Shown piece after piece: positions 7,298 to 14,508 of a DNA stretch of 15,943 nucleotides (positions within the stretch are counted from its first letter, which is position 1; every line of letters starts with the position of its first letter). The stretch lies in NCBI GenBank assembly GCA_019120675.1, contig DWUQ01000167.1:1-15943 (forward strand), written 5' to 3'. The notes beneath the pieces are model-generated. The model searched no databases. It had not been told where the DNA came from and saw nothing but the letters and a program-made list of their open reading frames with translations. Made by a program: the position numbers and the translations under genes. Source of the stretch: Candidatus Paenalcaligenes intestinipullorum (GTDB lineage: Bacteria; Pseudomonadota; Gammaproteobacteria; Burkholderiales; Burkholderiaceae_B).

Positions 7298-7325
7298 TTT
7301 ATACACCTCATCCAAGACAAGTCCA
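7298..7325 (-). promoter_or_regulatory. Candidate yggS promoter
   Basis: Minus-strand TGGACT (7325-7320) and TATAAA (7303-7298) are 16 bases apart. Transcription would begin near 7290, about 60 bases before the chosen yggS start. A perfect minus-strand TATAAT also occurs at 7346-7341 but has a poorer -35. Confidence 0.3.
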
Positions 7326-7368
7326 TGATCACGCATTACAATTATAAGTTTGCTCGCGTATGCAGCAT

Positions 7369-7398
7369 TTGGATTCATTTTATTTAACATATTATTAA
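7369..7398 (+). promoter_or_regulatory. Candidate gdhA promoter
   Basis: TTGGAT (7369-7374) and TATTAA (7393-7398) are 18 bases apart in an AT-rich divergent spacer. Transcription would start near 7405, leaving a leader of about 25 bases that contains the GAGG SD at 7421-7424. The neighbouring A/T-rich sequence makes other -10 choices possible. Confidence 0.3.
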
Positions 7399-7429
7399 AA
7401 ATAAAAATCACCGTCCCGACGAGGCACCT

Positions 7430-8719
7430 ATGTCACAGCAGCCCACCCACTCTCTACCTTCCTATCTTAACGCCGATGATTTAGGCCCTTGGGGAATTTA
7501 TCTGGAGCAAATCGAGCGCGTTACCCCTTATTTAGGCAGTTTGTCCAAGTGGGTCGAAACCCTCAAACGCCCCAAACGGGTACTGATGGTGGATGTGCCC
7601 ATCGAGCTCGATAATGGCACGATCGCTCACTTTGAGGGCTATCGTGTGCAACACAACACCTCTCGTGGTCCAGGCAAAGGCGGCATCCGCTTTCACCAAG
7701 ACGTGACGCTCTCTGAGGTGATGGCGCTATCGGGCTGGATGTCCATCAAATGCGCGGCGGTCAATGTGCCCTTTGGAGGGGCAAAAGGTGGGATACGGAT
7801 TAATCCCCACGAGCACTCTCAACGCGAAGTCGAGCGTGTGGCGCGCCGTTACATTCACGAGGTACGCCCAATTATTGGGCCCAACCAAGACATTCCTGCA
7901 CCCGACGTCAACACAAACGGCCAAACTATGGCTTGGATGATGGACGCCTACTCCCAATTAGTCGGCACCACCACCCCCGGTATTGTCACCGGCAAACCAA
8001 TTTCCTTGGGCGGTAGCCTCGGCCGCGTTGAGGCGACTGGCCGTGGCGTGTTTGTAACCGGCGTCGAAGCCGCCAAAGACAAAGGCATCGACCTAAACGG
8101 TGCGCGCGTTGTCGTACAAGGCTTTGGTAACGTGGGCGGTACCGCTGCACGCTTATTCCATGAGTCTGGCTCGAAGGTGATTGCCGTTCAAGACCACACT
8201 GGCACGATTTTTAATGAACAAGGCCTTGATGTACCCGCTGTATTGCAGCACGTCGCCGATACAGGTGGTGTGGCCGGCGCACCCAACGCCGAGGCGATTG
8301 ATCCAGCAAGTTTCTGGCAAATTGAAAACGAATTCCTCATCCCCGCTGCGCTTGAGAATCAAATTACCGCGGACAACGCCCATTCACTGCGCACCAAGAT
8401 TCTTATCGAAGGCGCGAATGGTCCCACCACGCCGGAAGCCGACGACATTTTGTCCGACAAAGGCGTGTGGATTATTCCTGATGTGATTGCCAACGCCGGC
8501 GGAGTCACCGTCAGCTACTTTGAGTGGGCTCAAAATTTCTCCAGCTATTTCTGGGACGAAGACCTCATCAATCAGCGTCTCGAAGCAATGATGCGCGCGG
8601 CCTACCGCGACAACGCTGCCGTAGCGGCTCAGCACCACGTCAGCTTACGGACGGCTGCGTTTATTACCGCTTGCACACGCATTCTTGAAGCACGCAATAT
8701 TCGTGGTCTTTACCCTTAA
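7430..8719 (+). CDS. gdhA: Glutamate dehydrogenase
   Basis: Interconverts glutamate with 2-oxoglutarate and ammonium; cytoplasmic hexamer of the Glu/Leu/Phe/Val dehydrogenase family. In 429 residues the active-site residues Lys83, Lys107, Lys119 and Asp159 have exactly the spacing of Lys89, Lys113, Lys125 and Asp165 in the Clostridium symbiosum enzyme. The Rossmann motif VVVQGFGNVGG is at about 228-237. Asp255 at the end of the second strand (AVQDHTGT) suggests NAD+ preference, hence a catabolic role; this is inference. GAGG lies 5 bases before the ATG. The gene heads a probable five-gene unit with an amino-acid importer starting 13 bases after its stop. It is not leucine dehydrogenase judging by length and motif spacing. 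Confidence 0.95.
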   Translation: MSQQPTHSLPSYLNADDLGPWGIYLEQIERVTPYLGSLSKWVETLKRPKRVLMVDVPIELDNGTIAHFEGYRVQHNTSRGPGKGGIRFHQDVTLSEVMALSGWMSIKCAAVNVPFGGAKGGIRINPHEHSQREVERVARRYIHEVRPIIGPNQDIPAPDVNTNGQTMAWMMDAYSQLVGTTTPGIVTGKPISLGGSLGRVEATGRGVFVTGVEAAKDKGIDLNGARVVVQGFGNVGGTAARLFHESGSKVIAVQDHTGTIFNEQGLDVPAVLQHVADTGGVAGAPNAEAIDPASFWQIENEFLIPAALENQITADNAHSLRTKILIEGANGPTTPEADDILSDKGVWIIPDVIANAGGVTVSYFEWAQNFSSYFWDEDLINQRLEAMMRAAYRDNAAVAAQHHVSLRTAAFITACTRILEARNIRGLYP

Positions 8720-8724
8720 TTTTC

Positions 8725-8734
8725 GTTAGTTTTT
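8725..8734 (+). repeat. GTTAGTTTTT element, copy 1
   Basis: This 10-base sequence occurs between the gdhA stop and the first possible start of the ATPase gene, and again exactly before the HisQ-type permease gene. Both places lack a purine-rich SD. It could be a U-rich ribosomal protein S1 contact or simply chance. Confidence 0.3.
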
Positions 8735-9524
8735 GCCCGCCATTGTGACCGAAGCACCCGCCCCGTACGCTGTACACGTTGATCAGGTACATAAACGCTT
8801 TCAGGACAATCACGTCCTGAAAGGCATTTCTTTACACGCTCGCCCTGGTGAAGTGTTGTCCATCATTGGCGCATCGGGTTCGGGCAAAAGCACTTTGCTA
8901 CGGTGTATCAACCATTTGGTCGTACCCGACCAAGGTGAAATTCATATTGGTCATGAGGTGTTACGCTCACGGCACAACCGCCGTGGCGAGGCCATCACCG
9001 CAGACCCCAAGCTGCTCGAAAAAGTACGGGCACGCTTAGGAATGGTGTTTCAAAACTTCAACCTATGGTCACACCGTAGCGTCATCGAAAATGTGATGGA
9101 GGGGCCCGTACATGTCAAAGGGATTGCCTCCCAACAGGCGCGTCAATACGCTCATGAATTACTCACTAAGGTCGGCTTAGAGCATAAAGCCGATGCCTAC
9201 CCCAACGAACTTTCGGGGGGTCAACAACAGCGGGTAGCGATTGCTCGTGCGTTAGCGATGGACCCCGAGGTGCTGCTGTTTGACGAGCCCACCTCAGCAT
9301 TGGATCCGGAAATGGTGGGCGAAGTGCTGCGTGTGATTCGTGCTTTAGCACAAGAGGGCCGCACCATGATTTTAGTAACGCACGAAATGCGCTTTGCGCG
9401 GGATGTATCCAATCAGGTATTTTTTATGCACAATGGCGTAATCGAAGAAAACGGTGCGCCCGAGCGGCTTTTTACACAACCGCAGTCTGTGCGTCTTCAA
9501 CAATTCCTATCGCCCTGTGTCTAG
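8733..9524 (+). CDS. HisP-type amino-acid ABC transporter ATPase
   Basis: ATP-binding subunit of a polar amino-acid importer (PAAT family, HisP/ArtP/OccP group), on the cytoplasmic side of the membrane. In 263 residues: Walker A GASGSGKST at 46-54, Q-loop Gln107 in VFQNFNLWSHRSVIENVMEGP, signature LSGGQQQR at 160-167, Walker B LLFDEP at 181-186, and switch His217. The insertion at about 75-100 before the Q-loop and the NLWSH segment are typical of HisP. No ATG is available: the listed start is TTG 8733, and GTG 8745 is an equal alternative, neither with an SD. The first conserved residues begin near codon 13, so both fit. The gap of 13 bases after gdhA suggests translational coupling. Confidence 0.93.
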   Translation: MPAIVTEAPAPYAVHVDQVHKRFQDNHVLKGISLHARPGEVLSIIGASGSGKSTLLRCINHLVVPDQGEIHIGHEVLRSRHNRRGEAITADPKLLEKVRARLGMVFQNFNLWSHRSVIENVMEGPVHVKGIASQQARQYAHELLTKVGLEHKADAYPNELSGGQQQRVAIARALAMDPEVLLFDEPTSALDPEMVGEVLRVIRALAQEGRTMILVTHEMRFARDVSNQVFFMHNGVIEENGAPERLFTQPQSVRLQQFLSPCV

Positions 9525-9598
9525 GGCCCTTGCTTAGGTGGTTTAGGACAGTCGATATAGTCCCTTGCCAACCCCCCTATTACTTTGCGAGTCTTAAC

Positions 9599-10414
9599 AT
9601 GAAAAAACGTTTACTTTCTCTGGCCTGCGCAAGCACTTTTGCTTTGGCTAGCAGTGCGGTTTTGGCCGATAGCTTAAAAATTGGTACCGAAGGCGGTTAC
9701 CCGCCTTGGAGCATGGTGGATGCAGCAGGCCAAGTCATTGGCTTTGATGCCGATGTCGGCGAAGCCTTGTGTCAAAAACTCGGCAATGAGTGCACCTTTA
9801 CTGTGCAAGCCTTTGATAGCCTAATCCCCTCCCTCAACGCCAAACGCTTTGATTTGATCATTTCGGGCATGTCCTACACTCCCGAGCGTGCCGAGCGCAT
9901 CAATTTCAGCATCCCTTATGCGGTCGAAGACGCCATTTTTATCCTTCCCGCCAAGGGCGAGTTACGCCAAGTGGCCACCAGCGAAGATCTCTTTGCTGGC
10001 CTAGCGGGTAAAACCATTGGTGTACAAGGCGGTACCACTCACGGTGCGTACTTACGTCAACAAGCTCCAAAAGCCGATGTGCGCGATTACGAAACCTTGG
10101 ATCAGATGCAAATTGATCTGGATGCAGGCCGTTTAGATGGCACCTTTGCCGATCTGACTTCCCAATCCCGTTTCCTCAAGAAAATGAAGAACGAGGACTA
10201 CGCCCTAAGCGAGCTGGTGATTAAGGGGTCGTCTGCTCCTGAAACGCTTGGCTATGGCATTGCGGTCGGGATTCACAAAGATCAAACCGAGCTCAAAGCA
10301 AAAGTCGATGCCGCCTTGTGCGCACTAATCGAAGACGGCACCATCAAAAGTGCCAGCGAAAAATGGTTTGATATCGATATTGCCAACTATGAGGCTTGTA
10401 CCGCCCAGCCTTAA
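9599..10414 (+). CDS. HisJ/ArgT-type amino-acid binding protein
   Basis: Periplasmic solute-binding protein of the adjacent importer (SBP_bac_3 family). The 271-residue product starts at ATG 9599 with signal peptide MKKRLLSLACASTFALASSA and cleavage after VLA23. The mature part aligns with the Lys/Arg/Orn/His-binding group: GGYPPWSM with Tyr34 and Trp37, GFDADVGEALCQKL, AFDSLIPSLNAKRFDLIISGMSYT followed by PERAERINFS with Arg97 (carboxylate-binding position), and a C-terminal EKWFDIDI. A basic amino acid or an opine-like relative is the best guess for the ligand. The frame is open upstream, but the earlier start would precede the signal peptide. It lies 74 bases after the ATPase gene; a TATAGT at 9556-9561 could be an internal -10, though without a good -35. 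Confidence 0.92.
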   Translation: MKKRLLSLACASTFALASSAVLADSLKIGTEGGYPPWSMVDAAGQVIGFDADVGEALCQKLGNECTFTVQAFDSLIPSLNAKRFDLIISGMSYTPERAERINFSIPYAVEDAIFILPAKGELRQVATSEDLFAGLAGKTIGVQGGTTHGAYLRQQAPKADVRDYETLDQMQIDLDAGRLDGTFADLTSQSRFLKKMKNEDYALSELVIKGSSAPETLGYGIAVGIHKDQTELKAKVDAALCALIEDGTIKSASEKWFDIDIANYEACTAQP

Positions 10415-10422
10415 GCTTATCG

Positions 10423-10432
10423 GTTAGTTTTT
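10423..10432 (+). repeat. GTTAGTTTTT element, copy 2
   Basis: Second exact copy of the 10-base element, ending 3 bases before the ATG of the HisQ-type permease gene, in the position where an SD would normally be. Confidence 0.3.
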
Positions 10433-10435
10433 AGT

Positions 10436-11155
10436 ATGTGGGACACCCTTTTACAGATTCTTCGCGAACAATGGGGCTGGACGCTGCTTCGCGGTGCCGC
10501 CATGACGCTCTGTATTGCTTTTCTTGGCATGGCATTGGGTGTTCTCATTGGCATCGTGGGCGCTCAACTCAAAAACCGTGGTCCAGTCCTTGCGCGCTGG
10601 GCCATTAGCCTCTACACCACGGTTGTGCGAAGCACGCCCGAGCTGCTCATTATTTATCTGCTGTTTTTTGGCTCGCTGGATGCCGCCTCGGCCTTAAGTG
10701 GTTGGTTTGGGGCAGGCGCTGGCAGCGGCGGGATTGCGTGGCATGCCGCCGCAGTTGGGGTGGTGGCTATCGGCCTAATTTCAGGCTCGTACAGCGTAGA
10801 GGTGTTCCGAGGTGCCTTAAACGCGATTCCTCTTGGGCACATTGAGGCCGCTCACGCGATTGGCATGTCACCGTTTACCTGTTTACGTCGTGTGATCCTG
10901 CCTCAAATGGTGTGGTATGCCCTGCCCGGTTCGAACAACGTCTGGCAGACCGCCATCAAAGACACCGCCCTCGTTTCTCTAGTCGGTTTAGTGGAAATCA
11001 TGCGTGCCGCACAACTCGGCGCCGCCAATACGCGTGAGCCGCTGATTTTGTATGGCTTAGGGGCGTTGCTGTTTTTTATGATTGCTCTCATTAGTCAGGC
11101 GGCTTTCTCTATGGCTGAACGACATTTCGGCCGTGGTTTACGGGTGGCGGTATGA
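10436..11155 (+). CDS. HisQ-type amino-acid ABC transporter permease
   Basis: Inner-membrane permease subunit of the polar amino-acid importer. The 239 residues show about five hydrophobic segments, starting with AMTLCIAFLGMALGVLIGIV at about 22-41. The cytoplasmic EAA loop is EVFRGALNAIPLGHIEAAHAIGMSP (about 122-146) followed by RRVILPQ, which docks on the ATPase. RSTPELLIIYLLFFG (about 65-79) is also typical of the family. The ATG has no SD and is preceded by a T-run. The stop overlaps the start of the next permease gene by four bases (ATGA), so the two are translationally coupled and should form the usual heterodimer. Confidence 0.93.
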   Translation: MWDTLLQILREQWGWTLLRGAAMTLCIAFLGMALGVLIGIVGAQLKNRGPVLARWAISLYTTVVRSTPELLIIYLLFFGSLDAASALSGWFGAGAGSGGIAWHAAAVGVVAIGLISGSYSVEVFRGALNAIPLGHIEAAHAIGMSPFTCLRRVILPQMVWYALPGSNNVWQTAIKDTALVSLVGLVEIMRAAQLGAANTREPLILYGLGALLFFMIALISQAAFSMAERHFGRGLRVAV

Positions 11156-11835
11156 TCAACTCTGAGCTGTTTTGGCATACGGTCTCCAGCCTGAGTCAAG
11201 GCATTGGGCCTACGCTTTATATTGGCTTAAGTGCGATTTTATATTCGCTCGTATTAGGTTTAGCGTTGGCCCTGGTACGCGTCTCCAACACCGTGGCGGC
11301 ACCGCTCGCATTGGCCTACAGTACTTTTTTCCGTGGCACACCCTTACTGATCCAATTGTTTATTGTGTACTTTGGGGTGGGAACCTTACCGACCTTAAAA
11401 AATGTGCCATTGCTGTGGAGTCTGCTGAATGATCGCACCAGCTGTGCCATTTTTGTGATTAGCCTAAACAGCGCTGCCTACATCAGTGAGGTGTTCCGAG
11501 GCGGTTTTCAATCCGTGCCGGCAGGTCAAATGGAAGCGGCTCGCGCCATTGGTATGTCGCCGTGGCAGCAATTTAAACGGGTGCGTTTTCCGTTAGCCAT
11601 TCGTCAAGCGCTGCCCGCTTACAGCAACGAAGTCATTTTAGTCATTAAAGGCACCAGTTTGGCGTCAACCATCACGGTCTTGGACATCACGGGCCAAGCT
11701 CGTCGTATTATGAGCCAAAACTACGCCATCGTAGAAACCTTTGTGGTGGCGGGGCTGCTGTATTTAATCATTAATTTTAGCCTATTAGGGCTGATCCACC
11801 TGTTAGAGCGGTGGCTGCATATTCAGCGCCGTTAA
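11152..11835 (+). CDS. HisM-type amino-acid ABC transporter permease
   Basis: Second permease of the importer, 227 residues, inner membrane. Hydrophobic segments begin at about 18-40 (LYIGLSAILYSLVLGLALAL), and RGTPLLIQLFIVYFGVG matches the family. The EAA loop is EVFRGGFQSVPAGQMEAARAIGMSP at about 107-131. IKGTSLASTITVLDITGQAR near 165-184 is the conserved C-terminal part. The start ATG overlaps the preceding stop as ATGA, with GGTGGCGG at SD distance. It is the last gene of the gdhA-importer run and converges on the pseudouridine synthase gene with 27 bases between the stops. Confidence 0.93.
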   Translation: MINSELFWHTVSSLSQGIGPTLYIGLSAILYSLVLGLALALVRVSNTVAAPLALAYSTFFRGTPLLIQLFIVYFGVGTLPTLKNVPLLWSLLNDRTSCAIFVISLNSAAYISEVFRGGFQSVPAGQMEAARAIGMSPWQQFKRVRFPLAIRQALPAYSNEVILVIKGTSLASTITVLDITGQARRIMSQNYAIVETFVVAGLLYLIINFSLLGLIHLLERWLHIQRR

Positions 11836-11850
11836 GCGTGCTGTCGCGCT
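11835..11850. repeat. Small hairpin in convergent gap
   Basis: AGCGTG-CTGT-CGCGCT can form a 6-bp stem (one G-U pair) with a 4-base loop just after the permease stop. No T-run follows on either strand, so a terminator role is only suggested by position. Confidence 0.3.
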
Positions 11851-11862
11851 AAGGAACGAGGC

Positions 11863-12804
11863 CTAAGGGGCTAATAAACCTAAGCGCTGCTGGCTCACAA
11901 ACTCACGATAGTGCCCATCGATCGGATCCAGAAACGCTAAACTACGCGCCAACAACTGCAAAGGACGACTAAAGTCATTCGCCGCACGGCTTTTATCCCA
12001 AACGGGATAAAACACATCGTTCACAATCGGGCAACCCATCGCTGCCAAATGTACGCGCAGCTGGTGCTTGCGACCGGTGACGGGCTGCAACGTATAATGA
12101 CTTAAGCCCTGATCGTAACCTGTTGCTGACCAACGGCTGAGCTCTTCAATGTGGGTCTCACTATTGGGCTCTCGATCGGGCCATTCTTGCATCATAAACT
12201 CACCCTCACCGAGCGCGGCAATATGGCTGCGCCGATAACTCGGTAACGTGTCTGGGCCCACATAAGTCGGGGCAATGGCCTCGTAGGTTTTCTCCACCGC
12301 ACGGCTTTGAAATAGGCTTTGGTAAGCGCCCCGATACTGAGGCTGCACACAAAATACCAACACCCCTGCCGTATCGCGGTCCAGTCGATGTAGGGGCGTA
12401 ATCTCCGCATTGTTAAACTGCGCACGCACGCGCACTAAAGCAGTCTGAGTCAGATAATCGCCAGTCGGGATGGTAGCTAAAAAATGTGGTTTATCGACCA
12501 CAATGAGGCGTTCGTCCACATGCAGGATGGGCATTTCAAAAGGCACAGGCACTTCGTCTTCCACTAAGCGGTAATACCACAGCCATTGCTCAGGACGATA
12601 CGGTGTGTGCGCATGTTGTGTGGCGCCCTGACTGTCGACAATGTCACCACGTTGCAGTCGTTGCGCCAGCACCTGAGGCGAGACGTGTGGAAAGCGCTGC
12701 TGTAAAAACTCCCCCAATGTGGTCCATGGTCCAGACTCTAGCCACACTCGACTCGGTGCCACCCCGTTTTTTAAGGGTAAAGGGGGAATAAACGATTTAC
12801 TCAT
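11863..12804 (-). CDS. RluA-family pseudouridine synthase
   Basis: Isomerises specific uridines in rRNA or tRNA to pseudouridine; cytoplasmic. In the 313-residue product the catalytic motif HRLDRDTAGVLVF lies at 139-151, with Asp142 as the nucleophile. VTGRKHQLRVHLAAMG near residue 245 is the second family motif, and HVDERLIVVDKPHFL (about 95-109) precedes the core. The N-terminal region (about 28-60, TTLGEFLQQRF to QRGDIVD) resembles a degenerate S4 RNA-binding fold. The target RNA cannot be assigned; RluA, RluC, RluD and TruC are all relatives. No clear SD. It starts 10 bases after the stop of the TAXI gene, suggesting cotranscription, although no functional link between the two is known to me. 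Confidence 0.9.
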   Translation of the reverse strand: MSKSFIPPLPLKNGVAPSRVWLESGPWTTLGEFLQQRFPHVSPQVLAQRLQRGDIVDSQGATQHAHTPYRPEQWLWYYRLVEDEVPVPFEMPILHVDERLIVVDKPHFLATIPTGDYLTQTALVRVRAQFNNAEITPLHRLDRDTAGVLVFCVQPQYRGAYQSLFQSRAVEKTYEAIAPTYVGPDTLPSYRRSHIAALGEGEFMMQEWPDREPNSETHIEELSRWSATGYDQGLSHYTLQPVTGRKHQLRVHLAAMGCPIVNDVFYPVWDKSRAANDFSRPLQLLARSLAFLDPIDGHYREFVSQQRLGLLAP

Positions 12805-12814
12805 ACAAACTGCT

Positions 12815-13918
12815 TTACTTTAGCCAGCCGCGCTCTCGATAATAACGTGCAGCACCGGGATGCAGGGGGATGCCTGGACTGGCCTGCGCCATGGCTTGCG
12901 GATCAAGCTTAGCAAAGGCAGGATGCAAACGTCGGTAGTCGTCAAAATGGTCAAAAACCCCTTGTAAAAGCTGGTAGACCACCTCGTCCGAGGTGCTCGC
13001 CGTGGTCAGCAAGGTCGCCCAGATCGCCATACTGTCGATGTCTTGGTCTTGCCCGGCATACAAGCCCGCAGGGATACTGGCTTTGGTGTAATACGGGTGC
13101 TGAGCAATGAGCTCGGCCGTGGTGTGATCCGATAAAGGCAACAGCCGCGCTTGGCAACTGGAGGACACATCTTGGATGTTTGCAGCCGGATGGCCCACTA
13201 CATACAGGAAGCCATCCACACGATCCTCGCACAAAGCACGCCCTTGCTCATCGGCACGCAATTCGTACGTCCGAGCAAAAAAGTCCTTGGGAAAACCATA
13301 GGCATGGAGCACTTCTTCGGTGGCTTTACGCTGACCTGAGCCAGCGGTTCCTAAATTAAAGCGTTGCCCCGCGAAATCTGCCAAAGCGTGAACAGGGTTA
13401 TCGGCTTGGGTAACCAAGGTAAACACTTCAGGATATAAACCCATCACAAAGCGTAAGTCGGGCTTGGGGCCGACGTGTTGGAACTGCTGCTCACCCTTAT
13501 AGGCATTGCTGGCCACATCAGCTTGGGCGATGGCAAAGTTCACCTTGCTTTCCGCGCTTTCCAATGCATTAATATTAAAGACCGAGCCCCCTGAGGGCTC
13601 GACCTTGCAGACTTGATCACGTGCGGCCTCACCCTTGGCCACGACCCGGCACAAGGCGCCCCCAGCGGCATAGTACACCCCCGTCACGCCCCCGGTACTG
13701 ATCACGGCTAGAGGCTCGCTGTGGGTGCTGTCTTGGTCGGGATTTTGTGTGTGGGCCTGCACCTCTTCTTGGTTTTCAATACGCAATTGCTCTGCACGCT
13801 GGCCCTGAGCCTGCACGAGCATGGGCAACGCAAACAACATCACCCCTACGCGTTTTACGATCCAATTTGCTTGGCGAGAAGGCCACCACACACTGTCTCT
13901 TGAAAAGGGGGGAAACAT
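12815..13918 (-). CDS. TAXI-family TRAP transporter solute-binding protein
   Basis: Periplasmic binding protein of the TAXI type, which normally feeds a fused TRAP permease for small acidic solutes. The 367-residue product has an unusually long, Trp- and Arg-rich N-terminal region before the hydrophobic core (about 22-36) and a likely cleavage after QA near 37. The mature domain starts at about 69 with LAVISTGGVTGVYYAAGG, the family signature; PSGGSVFNINAL and FNLGTAGSGQRKATEEVL follow. The C-terminus YYRERGWLK is typical. A spacer of about 30 residues rich in Gln, Asn and Asp separates signal and domain. AGGAAAG lies about 6 bases before ATG 13918. No TRAP permease gene is in the window, so its partner is elsewhere or absent. 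Confidence 0.88.
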   Translation of the reverse strand: MFPPFSRDSVWWPSRQANWIVKRVGVMLFALPMLVQAQGQRAEQLRIENQEEVQAHTQNPDQDSTHSEPLAVISTGGVTGVYYAAGGALCRVVAKGEAARDQVCKVEPSGGSVFNINALESAESKVNFAIAQADVASNAYKGEQQFQHVGPKPDLRFVMGLYPEVFTLVTQADNPVHALADFAGQRFNLGTAGSGQRKATEEVLHAYGFPKDFFARTYELRADEQGRALCEDRVDGFLYVVGHPAANIQDVSSSCQARLLPLSDHTTAELIAQHPYYTKASIPAGLYAGQDQDIDSMAIWATLLTTASTSDEVVYQLLQGVFDHFDDYRRLHPAFAKLDPQAMAQASPGIPLHPGAARYYRERGWLK

Positions 13919-13948
13919 GGACTTTCCTATAACGAATCTCGGTTAGGC

Positions 13949-13973
13949 CGTCATAAACGCAACGTTCATGACG
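13949..13973. repeat. 9-bp hairpin upstream of the TAXI gene
   Basis: On the minus strand CGTCATGAA and TTTATGACG pair over nine positions (one G-U) around a 7-base loop. It sits about 31 bases before the start codon, in the probable 5' leader. It is not followed by a T-run. It could affect mRNA stability or bind a regulator as DNA. Confidence 0.4.
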
Positions 13974-14018
13974 CTGCTGCTTTCAGCGCGCATTAAAGAA
14001 ACTACTTTTTGGGTCGTA

Positions 14019-14047
14019 ATCCTATACGATACAAGCTTTTCGTCCAA
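14019..14047 (-). promoter_or_regulatory. Candidate promoter of the TAXI-pseudouridine synthase pair
   Basis: Minus-strand TTGGAC (14047-14042) and TAGGAT (14024-14019) are 17 bases apart in the AT-rich 205-base gap after acyP. The leader would be about 94 bases and include the 9-bp hairpin. The match to consensus is weak. Confidence 0.25.
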
Positions 14048-14123
14048 ACATAATAGTTTAGTGTAGCCTGCTTTTTTAGCTATTTTAGACGGATTATCTT
14101 GGGAATTTAACGCTATGATAGGC

Positions 14124-14420
14124 TTAACGCAGTTGAAAATGCTGATACATACGTTCGTCTTGAGACATAAACGTATCAACGCTTTCAACACGTGCCTGTT
14201 CGGGGCCGCGGTGCAACCACGACAAAAACTCATCAATCTGATTAATAGGGCCTTGTAGTAATAACTCAACAGAGCCATCGGGCGCATTACGCACCCAACC
14301 ATTGACCGCATATAAGTGAGCATGACGAACGGCCGCATCACGAAAGCCAACCTGTTGGACTTTCCCTCGTACAATTACCTCAATGGTTTCAGTAACGGGC
14401 TCGGTAATAGGATCTGGCAT
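14124..14420 (-). CDS. acyP: Acylphosphatase
   Basis: Hydrolyses carboxyl-phosphate bonds such as those of acetyl phosphate and carbamoyl phosphate; a small cytoplasmic enzyme. The 98 residues carry the signature VRGKVQQVGFRDAA (about 17-30) with Arg27 and GWVRNAPDGSVEL (about 41-53) with Asn45. The Arg-Asn spacing of 18 equals that of human acylphosphatase (Arg23 and Asn41). About 11 extra residues rich in Thr, Pro and Glu precede the domain. GGAGA lies about 6 bases before the ATG. The gene is divergent from the diguanylate cyclase gene. A longer minus-strand frame overlapping it (13943-14374) is considered a shadow. Confidence 0.95.
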   Translation of the reverse strand: MPDPITEPVTETIEVIVRGKVQQVGFRDAAVRHAHLYAVNGWVRNAPDGSVELLLQGPINQIDEFLSWLHRGPEQARVESVDTFMSQDERMYQHFQLR

Positions 14421-14432
14421 AAGTTTCTCCGG

Positions 14433-14461
14433 TTGTCAGGCTTAGTGTATCGATTTACGCT
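14433..14461 (+). promoter_or_regulatory. Candidate promoter of the diguanylate cyclase gene
   Basis: TTGTCA (14433-14438) and TACGCT (14456-14461) are 17 bases apart in the 88-base divergent spacer. The -35 is good, the -10 poor. Transcription would start near 14468, some 40 bases before the ATG. Confidence 0.25.
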
Positions 14462-14508
14462 TTTTAATACTGCGGGCTTTCATTTTAACTTCCGTCATTG
14501 ACTTACGC

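Noticed and set aside
9530..9598. Upstream start of the HisJ-type protein
   Set aside because: It would place 23 residues ahead of a typical MKKRLLSL signal peptide.
13943..14374. A 143-codon minus-strand open frame overlapping acyP and filling most of the gap to the TAXI gene
   Set aside because: Its first half is acyP in another frame. The remaining 60 codons, although stop-free in AT-rich DNA, have no start with an SD and resemble no family I know.
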